A DNA stretch of 64,000 nucleotides from Cercis canadensis. Its lineage: Eukaryota > Streptophyta > Magnoliopsida > Fabales > Fabaceae. Positions 23,201 through 35,710 of this stretch are shown one piece after another (position 1 is the first letter of the stretch; each line of letters begins with the position of its first letter). The translations under genes and the position numbers were made by a program. A model generated the notes under the pieces. It was not told where the DNA came from. It made no database searches and saw only the letters and a program-made list of their open reading frames with translations. The DNA lies in contig QAOA01006814.1 of NCBI GenBank assembly GCA_003255065.1, positions 622,351 through 686,350 on the forward strand, in the 5' to 3' direction.

Positions 23201-23600
23201 TTTTATATATTCTATGTTAATTATTACTCACTGTAATACATAAAACTTATGAAAGTTACTCTATGTTTATATTTCAATTATAGAGATGATTGTGGAATTT
23301 GGGTAAGCACTTGAATGAGTGAAGGCCATGCATGGGCTGTGTATGCTATTGGGGTAAGAGGAAATACGTCGTGTATTTTTATTTAGAATGGATGTATGAT
23401 ACTTTATTAAATCACTATGTTCTGAATTAATCTCTTCCCTATTGTATATGCAGCCTATGCTTGTAAGTGATAGGATGAAGCTTACTTTGCAACTAGTCAT
23501 GGGTGACTATAACTACAAGCGAGAATAAGTTATTATGAAGTCAAAAGCATTTCTTGACAAAATGCATAACTCCCCTACCAAGTTGCATCTTCATCTTTGA
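20300..23600 (+). pseudogene. Ulp1-type (C48) cysteine protease gene, copy 2, decayed
   Basis: Exon-for-exon counterpart of the gene at 5757-9087, with catalytic exons (DDNHWYLL, LIYLDSL, VQLNG, DDCGIW) at about 22797-23300. Differences from copy 1 matter. The CAG acceptor before 20653 is intact here, but the next donor reads CTG|ATATGC where copy 1 has CTG|GTATGC. TAG occurs in the KKRKK exon (near 21127), a TGA follows GIWVST, and TAA replaces a Glu codon in the last exon (near 23527). This copy keeps the 38 bp encoding about HAWAVYAIG that copy 1 lost. Together the two copies show the original structure, but neither can encode a full protease. FAR1/MULE copy 2 lies downstream. Confidence 0.75.
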
Positions 23601-24199
23601 GTAACTAATATAAGTGTGTGACTTTTTGTCCAGGATAGTAGTTGAACTGAATTTTCATATATATATATATATGACATTTCATTACATTTTTGTGTGGCCA
23701 TTAACAGAGGAGAGTGATAATAGTTGATATATTTGGGTAATTGTAATTGTTGACCTTAAAGATTACATTGCTTGTACATTTTTTGAATAGATGACTTAAT
23801 AATTTTTTTGTCCTCAGTAAATTTCATACAACTTATATCATGTCACTAATATTATTCATCAATTAATCAAACAAACAAATGAAAAAATTTCAATCATTTG
23901 AGAAATGGAAATCAGACAGGCATTGGTCGGTCGATGAACATGTTACGGATGTTAATTTATAACACGCTTCAAAAGGGACAATAAGATATCTAAAAACTAT
24001 CCACAAGAAATTATTATGCATAACAATATGTTAGGAAGTGAACCATAAGAACTGACCAGGAATGCTGGCCAAAACCATGCATGAGAATGACCTCAAATAT
24101 TTTGTTTCAAAAGATTACGGTGGGAGTTCCAACATCTTCATTTTTTATCAACTTCATTCAAACCATCATTCTTCTTCGCTTCAAACAATGAAGGAAGTC
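23601..24199. other. Spacer between Ulp1 copy 2 and the GC-rich array
   Basis: AT-rich, no gene. It contains one 206-bp unit (about 23875-24080) corresponding to the duplicated unit of copy 1, without the inserted PF20167-like fragment. Confidence 0.6.
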
Positions 24200-24830
24200 C
24201 TACTTCCAGTGTCTGTCGTTACTCTCGCACCATGGCGTACCCACGTGGAAGAGCTTCACTTAAGCGAAATTTTGTGGCCCAGTACCACATTTCTGGGCGT
24301 CCTTACACTCCATAGCGGTCGTTGTCACACGTGAGACTGTCAGTATCACCTATTTTCCCCCTCCATAACCACTTTCCTAGACGTCATGACGCTTCATAGC
24401 GAGCGTTGTTACGCGAAAGACTGTCAGTATGACCTATTTTCCCCACAGAACCACATTCCTGGGCGTCGCGACGCGTCAGAATTTCTTAGTGTCACCTATT
24501 ATCCCCCCATAGAACCACATTCCTGGGCGTAATTACTCTCCATAACAGGCGTCGCGACGCGTTAGAATTTCTCAGTGTCACCTATTTTCCCCCTCCAGAA
24601 CCACATTCTTAGGCGTCATTACTTTCCATAGCGGGCGTCGTCTCAGTAACACCAATTTTTGCCCTCCACATCAGATTACTGGGCGTCATTACGCGCCATA
24701 GCGGGCGTTGTTATGTGGAAGATTTTCTTACTATCACCTATATTCGTCCTTCAGAACCATAATTCTGGGCGTCGTTACTCGTCATTCGGGTGTCGCGACG
24801 TCCATCGAGTTCTAAAGCCCCTTTGTCGAC
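24200..24830. repeat. GC-rich minisatellite, copy 2
   Basis: Same organisation as 10160-10790, with repeated GGGCGTCATTACTCTCCATA and GCGGGCGTCGTNNCG blocks and the same linkers. One unit is shorter than in copy 1 (near 24460, where the second sub-block directly follows the first half). Confidence 0.8.
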
Positions 24831-24837
24831 TTATTTT

Positions 24838-25546
24838 AAAATAACCAAAAAAATTGAAATGAACAACTAGTAAGTTAAACTGTGCATTTTGGTGTCTGCC
24901 CTAACGTAAAAAATCTGAATTCCATCTTCCTTCATGCCCTTCAGTGAATCGCCAATCCCCTTCTTCCTGCCTTTCCCTCTATATTTCAAAACTCCCTTCA
25001 AAAACACAAATACCAATACCCAGTTGCACTCAGCACCAATCTTTGTGCCTTCTCTCACCAAATCCATACTTTGTCGACGGTCAGTACAAAATTTAGTTAA
25101 CGTACATGACAGTGTGCCGATGACATTATTTATAACAGGGCTCGACAGTCACTCACCACACCCAAACGACGTCAACTTGATCACCATATTGGGTCTTTCA
25201 TTTTGAACTACATTGAAGGTAAACCTTTTGTCAACAACCAATTATATCTAACACCTTGTAGCATTGATCTATTGTTTAACTTACTTGGATGAGATTTGGC
25301 CCATTGGAGGTAATGCATGTTAAGATAGTATTTTTTTTCATTTGTGCAATTGTGGCTGTGCTTACCAATTGTGTGATAAAATGCATACATGAAGTTCCGT
25401 TTAATAATTACTGACAATTTGCCTCCTTCACTAAATTTGTTGCCTTTGCTAGTGTGTTTTCATGAGTTTTTTTAATTTGCTTCCTCTTCTTATGTGTATT
25501 AATTAAAATGCAGGTGTCTGTCATTTATTGACTGTAAAAGAAAAAA
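24838..25546 (+). promoter_or_regulatory. Probable promoter, 5' UTR and intron of transposase copy 2
   Basis: Counterpart of 10838-11515, with the same CTCTATATTTCAAA word, donor GAAG|GTAAAC (about 25219) and acceptor AATGCAG before GTGTCTGTC (about 25513). The start used in copy 1 is conserved at 25547. The upstream ATG of copy 1 is ATT here, so the possible upstream frame is not conserved. Confidence 0.4.
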
Positions 25547-27738
25547 ATGACTCTAACTGGAGAGTGGAGTGATGGTTATGTAGATGAGGGAATATCCTCT
25601 ATTGGTCAGTCAGATGATGAAATTAGTGTTAGCACTGATGGTGGTATGCAAGATGTCACTCATGCAAGTGAAACAGAAGTTGAAAAAAGTATTGAACAGA
25701 TGAATTATGAAGATATTTTGCAACTAAAATTCTTATGCATAGAAGAAGCTTATGTCTTCTACGAGCAATGTGGGAAGATCAAAGATTTTGGGGTAAGAAT
25801 AGACAAAATTAGAAGAGGTAAAGATGGTCATATTAGGAGAAAACAATTTGTATGTTCTCGTGAAGGGTATAGATCAGAGAAAGAAATGATGAAAACCGAT
25901 TATGAACGTCAACACCGACCAATAACTAGATGTGGATGCAAAGCTTTACTTCGGGTGCATTTGAACAAGGAGTCCAACATATGGGTTGTTACCAAGTTTA
26001 TTGACGAGCACAACCATCCAATGCTGCATCGAAATGTTGTCAAATTTCATAAATCACATCGCTTCATGACTTATTCAGATATTGCTCAAGTTAATAGTAT
26101 GCGATCTAGTGGGATCAAAATTTCAAATATAATGAGTTACATGGAGCAACAGTCGGGTTCTTATGATAATGTCACATTTATTCCAAAGGATATAATCACT
26201 TTGGGAGGGAAAAAAGGCACAAGACATTAAATGGCGATGTAGTAGCAGCTTTAGAATATTTAAGAGCCAAACATAAAGAAGATTCAATGCTCTTTATTAA
26301 ACACATTGTTAATAGTGAAAGGCAGTTGAAGAACATATTCTGGGCTGATGGTTTCGGTCGGCAAGACTTCAAGTTGTTTGGAGATGTAATTGCATTTGAT
26401 TCAACATACAAAAAAAATATTTACAACATGCCCTTAGTTGTTTTTTCTGGGATAAATCATCATTAACAGTCTATTGTATTTGCTGCTTGTTTCCTTAGTG
26501 ATGAGAGAGATGAAACTTATCATTGGGTTTTGCAGACCTTGGTGGAAGCTATGGATGGAGCAATCCCAATATCAATTGTCACTGATGGTGATTACGCAAT
26601 GAGAAATGCGATTAGGAGTGTTTTTCTTAATGCAAATCATCGATTATGTGCATGGCATTTGCAAAGAAATGCACAAACAAATGTGCATGATGCTTATTTT
26701 ACAAAGTCTTTTGGACATGTCATGATGGCTAACATAGATAAAACGGAGTTTGAGGAGAGATGGGCTTCCATGTTGGAGGATTTTGGTGTCAAAGAACATC
26801 CATGGGTGCAGGAAGTGTATGCAAAGAAAGCTTTGTGGGCAACTGCTTATCTGAGGGGGAAATTTTTTGGTGGAATGCGTACGACGTCTAGATCCGAAAG
26901 CATTAATGCTTATGTTGGGAACTACGTAGATTCGAAGCTGAATATGTTTGAATTCATCAAACATTTTGATCATTCCTTGAAATCGATGAGGAACAAAAAG
27001 TTGCAAAATGAGTACTGTACAGAATATGGTGAGCCAAGATTAATGTCTGTATTTAAATCACTTGAGTTCAGTGCAGCTATTGTGTATACTGCGAAGATGC
27101 ATCAAGTATTCATGCATTAGTTAAACAATGTATTAAATTGTGTTGTAGAGCACTATACCCCTTCGGTGGGTTGTACTGAGTTCATTATTAGGAGGGATGA
27201 CAGGGGTGGTAAGAGGTGGCAAGTGCTTTTTGATGGAAGGAGGGGTCCAGTTCGTTGCACATGTTTAATGTTTGAGTCTTGTGGTATTCTTTGTTGTCAT
27301 TGTCTATGTGTTTGTGTATTCACACGTATTCAGTCATTGCCGAGTTGGTGCATACTCAAACGGTGGAGTAAAGATTGCAAGTTATCCATGTCAAGTGGGA
27401 ATCTGCTCGTACCACATGATGGGGATAGTGAAAGGGTCCGATATGCTGCATTGGGGCACTCTTGCAGATGGTTGTAATTTCTAGCTGCGCATTCAAAAGA
27501 TGACTTCCTCCACACTAGGGACCATCTACAAAATTTAACGCGTGCTTTAGAGGATAAGTTTGTGGCAGTTGAAGTTCAGGACCAATCTAATGCCCATGAC
27601 GCTCTTCATGTTAAAGACCTTTCCAGGGTAAGAACCAAGGGTAAAGTTAGGGGAGACAACAATTCGCAAACGAAAGCACGTCGTTGTGGGATTTGTCATG
27701 TCGAGGGTCACACCAGAGCCACTTGTAAGTTTAGATGA
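25547..27738 (+). pseudogene. FAR1-type MULE transposase, copy 2
   Basis: Same domains as copy 1: FAR1 DNA-binding domain, MULE catalytic core, SWIM finger and C-terminal CCHC knuckle. Lesions are a 4-bp deletion near 26190 (frameshift after 'IPKD'), TAA at 26464-26466 (Gln in copy 1), TAG at 27118-27120 (Gln in copy 1) and TAA at 27475-27477 (Ser in copy 1). It lacks the 350-bp 5' duplication and keeps the Ser codon where copy 1 has a stop. Together the copies show that a full-length parent of 731 residues existed. The last two stops are shared with copy 3. Confidence 0.9.
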
Positions 27739-28756
27739 ACTGGTATACAAGGGAGTTTCTTATGGACCGAAAACTGAATTGTTGATTTGATGCTGTAAGT
27801 TGGTTTCTTTTTGTTCTTTTTTTTATCTATTTGAAATGTTAATGTTGTTTTCTGTCATCGTATAATTATTGATTAATCATGAAATATATATTGGTTCTAA
27901 ATAAATTAAACATTCTCAATAACCATTTCAAGACTAATTATGTAGGTATTTGTCATGATTGTGTGCCAAGAAATTTTGATTAACTCAACTCTGACTGCGG
28001 TTTGTGTTATGAAGCAGGACATTAAAGCACTAGTAACTTTGGTGCTTCCTGAAGGATTTATGCCCACATAACAGTATTAACATACATAGATTCATCTCTC
28101 ATAGTATTTTCGTTATTTTAATAAATACCATGGAATTAGAATATGTGACGAATTAAATTTTATTTCTTATTAATGCGTTTCTTTCTTAGTTGGACTTGTT
28201 GCCTCTCAACCAATCACTTGATCTAACATATTCACTTGGACTTGTTTGCAGAAATATCATTTATTTTTCACTTGATTTTTTAACAATTACTTATGTAAAG
28301 CTCATGATTTGCGGAATAAACATCTTATTCTAAAAGTGGTGATGGTTTATATGTCACGCTTGGATGCAGCATTGTACTTCTCACAGTCTATAATGCTTCC
28401 CAGATTCAAACATGTTTGCGACAATCCAAGGGCAGTCTTTGCTCTAAGGTCTGTGGAAAATGTATTTCTTCCTTATTACCATCAAAATGTTGTTCCTTTA
28501 TGGTCCTTCAATTTTTAGTCTTTTATTTTTTTGTAGATGCGTATCAGATGGAATGCAGATCATAGATGCACTCCTAACATGTAAGCTGAAAAGAAAGAAG
28601 GATGAAAGTACTTGACACATGAAGAAATCTGCTCTCATATCTCAACAAGTTCTTAATTATTTCCACCCTTATTGAAGAATTCATTTCGAAGGGAAAACTA
28701 TGTCTTGTATTGAATTACTGAGATTTTTACTTAACTCTTATTCAAACAATCCAATC
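27739..28756. other. Transposase copy 2 3' flank and copy-specific spacer
   Basis: 27739-28290 matches 35711-36290 closely. 28310-28720 is unique in this window and has only an unsupported 69-codon frame. 28722 onward rejoins sequence shared with copies 1 and 3. Confidence 0.5.
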
Positions 28757-28905
28757 AATCTTACTCCCAGTGGGTGTAGTTACCCCCGCACCATGGAGTC
28801 GCAACGCCCACGACTTCTTACTATCTGCATTTTTCCTTCTCCACCATCTCTCCTGCGCGTCATTACTCCCGCATACGGCCGTCATGACTCTAATCCACTA
28901 GTGAA
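28757..28905. repeat. Short GC-rich repeat array, copy 2
   Basis: Counterpart of 15375-15530, with GGGTGTAGTTACCCCCGCAC and GCGCGTCATTACTCCC blocks and a few CpG losses. Confidence 0.7.
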
Positions 28906-29431
28906 ATTCTAAGCCCCACTTTTGCATCCTTTAAAAAAACCACAATAAAGTTCAATGTTTGCCAATAAGTAAAACCACACTGACGTCGCCTCAGACGATT
29001 CACAATTCACGTTACCAATAAATAGCACCTCTTCTACCTTAATCATCAGCATCACACAAACAATCTGTTTACAATATGCACCTGTTTACATATAATGAAA
29101 TAGCAAATAAAAATGTCCACATAGGAAAAGATTCTCTTCTCATCTGAAGAACAGGAAAAAACTTACATGCCATGATCCAAGTTTGGCCAGTACATGCACA
29201 TTTTTACGAAACAAAATTATTATATGTTCTAACTACATCATAAATCTACATCTCCATAGACAATAGTTGTACTACCATAATACATGTAAATTATCATCAC
29301 TTCACAAAATCTTTAATTTAAACAATTAATCGTCAAATGTATTGACTGTACATGTCAATTATATTCAGTTCCAAAATTCATAAATTAAAACAATAAATAG
29401 ACGTCCATCCTCTTCCATCAGTAGCTGGTCC

Positions 29432-30528
29432 TCACTCATCATCATCTGACTCACTCTGTGCAGATCGGTCAACCGACTGCGCCGGAGCAGATGGAAATAC
29501 GAGTGGGGGCACTAACGGCGTCAAAGAAGCCTCGCTCAACAGCTGGGTTAGAGCCTGCGTCTGAAAGTTCATGTAGCTCCTCATCTCATCCTGCAACTGT
29601 TGGAGTTTCTGATTCATGTCGGCCTGAAACTGCTCGAGCCACTCACTGATGTCAAAGAGCGGCCTGTCCGAGAAGAACTACCGACCACAGGGGCCTGCAC
29701 AGTGCCATCGGAGTTCAAACTCTTAAAACCTTCTATGACGTTGTCCTCAATGACAGGCTGTGGTTGTAGCAGTTCTTCTTCAAGCCCCCAACAAACTCCT
29801 ACTGCCTGACAAAGCTCCGTGATCAGGCAAGTGTGCCCCAACCCTCCTGTGGTAATGCCTTTAAGGCTCTCCACGATATGGTCATGGATGACTAAGCCCA
29901 CATCAATGGGTAGTCCGGTCATTATGGCATACAGGAGTACCATGCGCTGGCGTTGCACTTCCGTTTGGTGCAACACCAGTAGCAGTTTCGCTGACACGAA
30001 GCTTAACCACGTTTTGCTAGTTCGGGACAATGATGATTGCTTCATTGACAGAAACTGGGTTCCATTCATTTTCCACGAAGCCCCCGGAGTACATACAGTC
30101 TGCAAAATGGCGTCTCCGTCAATCTCTTCACCCTTTAAAAGTGTGCGGAATTCTTTGTCATTCACATTTGGTAATTTGTATTGCCGATTAATGGTAGTTC
30201 GGCTGAACGACACTTTCTTCCCCCTCACAAAGACTTCATCTCCCACTCGATCCGGTGCATTAGCGTAGAATTCGCGCACTACAACTACCATTGTAGGGCT
30301 GCCCGGCTGTTTCACAAAATGCCCCCACTTACGGTGTTCAATTTCCCGCTTAATGTCCACGTATTTAGTTCTGAAAATAAGTATGCCTCGCTCTGGAATG
30401 AGAGCACGTCGGACCACTGAAACTTTGTACCTCTTAAATGCTTCTTCACTAACAAAGCGATCCAGATCATATGAAGGTGGGGCCGACGAGGATGCTCCAT
30501 TGGATGTCTTCTTCCTTTTAGCTGGCAT
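29432..30528 (-). pseudogene. PF20167-like 'putative plant transposon protein' gene, copy 2, frameshifted
   Basis: ATG at 30528 opens a frame through MPAKRKKTSNGASSS, YDLDRFVSEEAFKRY, HRKWGHFVKQPG and VREFYANAPDRVGDE to SSSRTGRSLT. A missing base near 29650 then sends it to an early stop at 29614. The displaced C-terminal part (NQKLQQLQDEMRSYM to the acidic SESDDDE end) continues in another frame to 29432. With the base restored the protein would be 365 aa. The same deletion is in copy 1 but not in copy 3. This domain is common in plant transposon-rich regions and has no known biochemical activity to my knowledge. Confidence 0.8.
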
Positions 30529-30533
30529 CTTCT

Positions 30534-32640
30534 ACCACGTCAAGTGTCCTAAAGCAAAACTCAGTTATGTCCTCTGAAGAAATTAACAGTAAGTCCATAT
30601 GTCAAATATGTGGAAAATCAACAAGTTGCAAATTTTCAAATTGCAACTCACGTAGGGTAGTCAAAACATTTATCAATCAACAAATAAGAATGTTCTTAAA
30701 CTGACATTGAATTATCATGGAACAATACACACAAAGCATGAACATATGTTATGCGTCCTACCAAACAGGTTTCATCTACATAATCATTCACAATTCTTCT
30801 TACAACTATATTAGGAGTTCCCAACAACTGTCAGCATTCAAAACGACCAAGAATTAAAAACTAAAAATTAAAAATTGTTTTCAGAGTTTAATTAAGAACT
30901 GAAACGTATTCCCCTTTTTTCGCTAAAAATTTAAACTTTACATAAGTGCAATAGCTAAAATTTCTAAAATTAGAATTTCAACATCACAGAAACCCAACAC
31001 AAGATTTGCATAAAAGACCAAATCTCATCATTTAAACGGTCCGCCAATTACCGGGAAAAAAAAACCCTAATCTAATTACACAACATATTACCCCTCATGT
31101 TAAGACAACCCCACATTGCTAAAATTAATTGAAGACAAAGGGAACAGATGGAGGGACAGAGAGAGAAATCACTGACTAATAAAATACAGAGAGACACGAT
31201 TACCTTGTTGAAGTCCCACTTCTTCTCCTCTTCAAGGTGAGAATTCCAGAAATCTTTCACAATTCTGAAACAAAATCAGACAGTCCGCCATTGATGACAG
31301 GGAAACAGGGAGCTAAATAGACTCTTCCATATTATAGAAAATCACAATTACACAACATATTACAGCAATGTATATATTATTTAGCAATGTTGTTTAAAAT
31401 TGAAATTGCTATGTGCATATATATGACCATATACTATACCGCACAAGGTGCACTTTGTGGCTATGGAGAATCAAATCAATGGATCAGACACTCAACATTA
31501 ATCATTCATGTTGCAATAGCTACAATCACTAAAATTACAATTTCAACATCTACATGCTAGGCATTCTGTCATTCTCTCACAAAAACGCAGTACAAGCTTT
31601 GCATAAAAGACAACCCCATGTTAAGACAACCCCAGATCGCTAAAATTAATTGAACGCAAAGGGAACAAATGGAGGGACAGAGAGAGAAATCACTGACTAA
31701 TAAAATACAGAGAGACACAATTACCACTTCTTCAAGTTGAGAATTCCATAAATCTTTCACAATTCTGAAACAAAATCACATAGTCCGCCATTGATGACAG
31801 GGAAACAGGGAGCCAAATAGACTCTTCCATATTACAAAAAATCATTAAAAAATTACGCACACTTATAGCGGGAGAAAAATAGGTCATGCGGGTGCTGTAT
31901 TTCCGCCGGTGATGTTAGGGAGGACAGGCGGTGCCGGATGTGAAGAGCTTCTTAGGTCAGGGAGGTAAAAGGGGTGTTAGGGATTTTGGAAATGTGAGCC
32001 ACACCCAAAGCGAAGAGGAACAGGAACAAGTGAAGAACTGGTTAGGGAGCAAAGCACCAGCGACGACGACGAGAGGATGCGCCGGATGTGGCTCAAAGAC
32101 CTGGGGATTTTTCTCACAGTTACGGATTTCTCACACAATTAGGGATTTTCCACACCTTTGAGCTCACCAGCGGAGAGGAAAAGACACAACTGAACTAGGA
32201 CATTATGCGACGTTGTTTGAGCTCACCAGCGGAGAGGAAAAGACACAACTGAACAACCACATATGCGACGTCGTTTGAGCTTTGGGCAGGTGGGCAGGTG
32301 GGCAACACTTTCATACGAAACACGCATTTTATCTGCAATGGGTCACCTTGTTAATTAGCAAAGTTCAGTGCCAGTTTTATAATTTCCAAAAAGACACAAC
32401 TGAACAAGGAGATATGCGACGTCGTTTTATCTTTGGGCAGATGGGCAGGTGGGCAACTGTTTCATACGAAACGCGCGTTTTGTATGGGTTAGGTCACTCT
32501 GTTAATTATTAAAGTTCAGTGCCAATTTTATAATTTCCAAATCTTGTCAATTACCGGTTCCTTTTCAAATTCCTACAGACAGAACCTGCAAAAATCAGAA
32601 AAATGGTACACAAGTCACCATCGGGGGGGTGTAGTATAGC
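30534..32640. repeat. Upstream region of PF20167-like copy 2 with internal duplications
   Basis: This is the presumed promoter side of the minus-strand gene. A segment of about 250 bp (CAAAGGGAACARATGGAGGG ... AACAGGGAGCYAAATAGACT) occurs at about 31100-31325 and 31610-31825. Near 32160-32540 lie two direct repeats: CTCACCAGCGGAGAGGAAAA twice, then a block of about 140 bp containing GCGACGTCGTTT, GGGCAGGTGGGCAAC and CATACGAAACRCGC twice. No convincing gene is present. The whole stretch is repeated at 38636-41417 with few differences. Confidence 0.6.
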
Positions 32641-34812
32641 ACCACCCAACAAAATAATACGTAAACAATAGTTGAGTTTAAAAACAATTTAAAATTTATT
32701 CATATATGACAATGATCTAAAATTTTTGTATTGTTTACGTTCGCCAACATTCTTCTTAGCATGATCTAAAGAATTCATACTCACTGCAAATCCAGTATTG
32801 ATCTGGCTCATTTGTGCACTGCTAAGCAATTTTAAATGGATTAGAAGGTTAATATTTACGAATGTGATACGTACCATATGAATACTTATGATACGTACCC
32901 CAAGTCGTTGTTTGGAGTAAAGTTGTATAAACCTTTTTCGCTGACTTACGTTATTTGTTGCCGACAAAACGGTCGACGTCAGTGTAAGTGAGCTTTGATT
33001 CTGATGAAATAAGTGTAACTCGGGGGTTGGAAGAATAATTTGATCTATATTAGGAGTGGGACCAACTTGTGTTACATGAGAACCCAACATAGATTTTCCT
33101 TTATCTCGTAGTAAATAGCTATTCGTTGAGCCAATTATGTTCACATCAACATTCCTACTACTTCCTATAGGAGCTTTTCCACATCTAGGCATGCCAATGA
33201 CTTTCAATAGTGGAGATGTTGTCTGATCAACTACTAAGTTTTGCTTAGAGGGCTCCCTATAGCATAGAACTAAAATTGTAAGTGTGTTAAAATGATGTGA
33301 AAGAATCAAATATACAATTAGAGTATTTAACTTTGTAAGACTAATTATAAAAGGTAAATATTTAGCATTGGTCATGTTGGTCATAGGTGTTCTTGTGCAT
33401 GCTCCACCTCCGGATTGTATCTTAGATCCTCCATTGTTGGAATCTAATAGAATTTTATCTAAGAAATGTATAAGGAATATTCTATTATGTCAACATATTG
33501 AACATATAAAATTTCTCACAAAGTACTTGATATTTATACATAATTAAAACACCTAAATATGACTTGCATGGAAATATAAAAATATGTTACATAAGGATGC
33601 GCATCACCTATATTATCTTGGACCTTATTTTCTTGTTTTTTCTTCCTTTGAAGCATCCTGTCAAGTCTAGCCCTCTTTGTATTGTCCTTGTCCATCTTGA
33701 TAGAGATAACAAATATAACGGTAAAAAATCCAATTTAAAACAAAGTGACAAAATAGGTACTAAGTAACTCGTTGATATCCTGAAGCCAAACCGAAATAAA
33801 CTATCAAACAATCAAGGATACATTTACTCATTAATTTATGAGTACTCAAAAATGTGATGGGAGGGTGATTTCCTCCTTCTTGAATTAGTGCAAAATATTA
33901 TATCAACATAATGATGCATGCAAATGCCCAAATGCACACCATGTGTCATCACCAAGATATGACATATCAACAGTAGTTTTTAGATATAAGTGAAAATGTA
34001 ACAACAAAATTGACTTGTCTATTTAAAAAATAGTAGACGCCTCCATTTAAAGAATAAATCTGAGGCACTATATGATTTATCTATCTGTTTGTACTTTTTC
34101 AGGTTAGAGATGAAGTGTGTTTAGAAAAAAAAGTTTGGTGGTAGAAGATACAAAATAATTGATAAAACTTTATACACAGATTTGATAAATCTACCAAGGA
34201 AGACACTGTTGTATGGTTTTTTGAGAATACAAAATACTTGAAATTACTTAATTATTACAATGAATTCCTATGAATATACTATCACATTTCGTTAATGAGA
34301 GAATAAGTATTTCCTTAATGTTTGCAACCAAGTTTGGGGATTCAACATGAAAAAAAATCAAATCAAAGAGGACATCAAATGTTCGCGATCTCAATAGGAA
34401 GGGTTCTTTGTGTATTCATACAAATTCTTTAAAATGAAAAGCGTATAACATATAAAAAAAATGATAAAAATATCAAGATATAAAGCAAAGAATAAAGAAC
34501 CCATACATTCGTTTGGAGAAATTGAACAACGAATGAGATTTGAAAATGTATAACATATGTAATAACTGGAGGAAAATAAAAAGACACAAAGCAGAGAATA
34601 AAGAAAGCACACCTTCGTAGTAGAACTTGAAGAACAAATGAGATTTGATATTTCAAAATGATGAATTATTTGTTGCTGCAACCAAAAAAGAGCAAGACCT
34701 CTTTCGTCAGCAGTTAAAACTAGCTGAATACACACCTTGGTTTGATTTGGTGAAACTGAATAGGATGAATAGACACCTTGAACAGGATGAATACACACAT
34801 TGGTTTGGTTTG
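32640..34812 (-). mobile_element. Helitron 5' coding region, copy 1, truncated
   Basis: Minus-strand exons appear to be 33591-33695 (MDKDNTKRARLDRMLQRKKK, then QENKVQDNIGDAHPY with donor GTAACA), one near 33365-33445 (GGSKIQSGGGACTRTPMTNM) and one near 32940-33260 (REPSKQNLVVDQTT to STVLSATNN). The same exons precede a Helitron helicase C-terminus at 45.8-47.6 kb, which is the basis for the Helitron assignment. Rep and helicase domains are absent. The right edge is a single N at 34813 where sequence switches abruptly to transposase copy 3, while the second copy continues past that point. Confidence 0.5.
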
Positions 34813-34813
34813 N

Positions 34814-35710
34814 ACTGCTTATCTGAGGGGGAAATTTTTTGGTGGAATGCGTACGACGTTTAGATCCAAAAGCATTAATGCTTATGTTGAGAACTACATA
34901 GATTCGAAGCTGAATATGTTTGAATTCATCAAACATTTTGATCATTCCTTGAAATCGATGAGGAACAAAAAGTTGCAAAATGAGTACTGTATAGAATATG
35001 GTGAGCCAAGATTAATGTCTGTATTTAAATCACTTGAGTTCAGTGCAGCTATTGTGTATACTGCGAAGATGCATCAAGTATTCATGCATTAGTTAAACAA
35101 TGTATTAAATTGTGTTGTAGAGCACTATACCCCTTCGGTGGGTTGTACTGAGTTCATTATTAGGAGGGATGACAGGGGTGGCAAGAGATGGCAAGTGCTT
35201 TTTGATGGAAGGAGGGGTCCAGTTCGTTGCACATGTTTAATGTTTGAGTCTTGTGGTATTCTTTGTTGTCATTGTCTGTGTGTTTGTGTATTCACACGTA
35301 TTCAGTCATTGCCGAGTTGGTGCATACTCAAACGGTGGAGTAAAGATTGCAAGTTATCCATGTCAAGTGGGAATCTGCTCGTACCACATGATGGGGATAG
35401 TGAAAGGGTCCGATATGCTGCATTGGGGCACTCTTGCAGATGGTTGTAATTTCTAGCTGCGCATTCAAAAGATGACTTCCTCCACACTAGGGACCATCTA
35501 CAAAATTTAACGCGTGCTTTAGAGGATAAGTTTGTGGCAGTTGAAGTTCAGGACCAATCTAATGCCCATGACGCTCTTCATGTTAAAGACCTTTCCAGGG
35601 TAAGAACCAAGGGTAAAGTTAGGGGAGACAACAATTCGCAAACGAAAGCACGTCGTTGTGGGATTTGTCATGTCGAGGGTCACACCAGAGCCACTTGTAA
35701 GTTTAGATGA
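34814..35710 (+). pseudogene. FAR1-type MULE transposase, copy 3, 5'-truncated
   Basis: Starts abruptly after an N at 34813 with the TAYLRGKFFGGMRT segment and runs through the SWIM and CCHC regions to the stop at 35708-35710. It shares TAG (35090-35092) and TAA (35447-35449) with copy 2, while copy 1 has sense codons at both. It was therefore copied from a copy-2-like, already dead gene. The catalytic first half is absent here. Confidence 0.9.

Noticed and set aside
32625..32650. GGGGGGGTGTAGTATAGCACC palindrome-like end as a Helitron or MULE terminus
   Set aside because: The stem is short and imperfect, with no CTRR end, no partner terminus and no target duplication visible.
34391..34978. 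195-codon minus-strand frame
   Set aside because: It crosses the N at 34813 and fuses unrelated antisense sequence. It is an assembly-join artefact.
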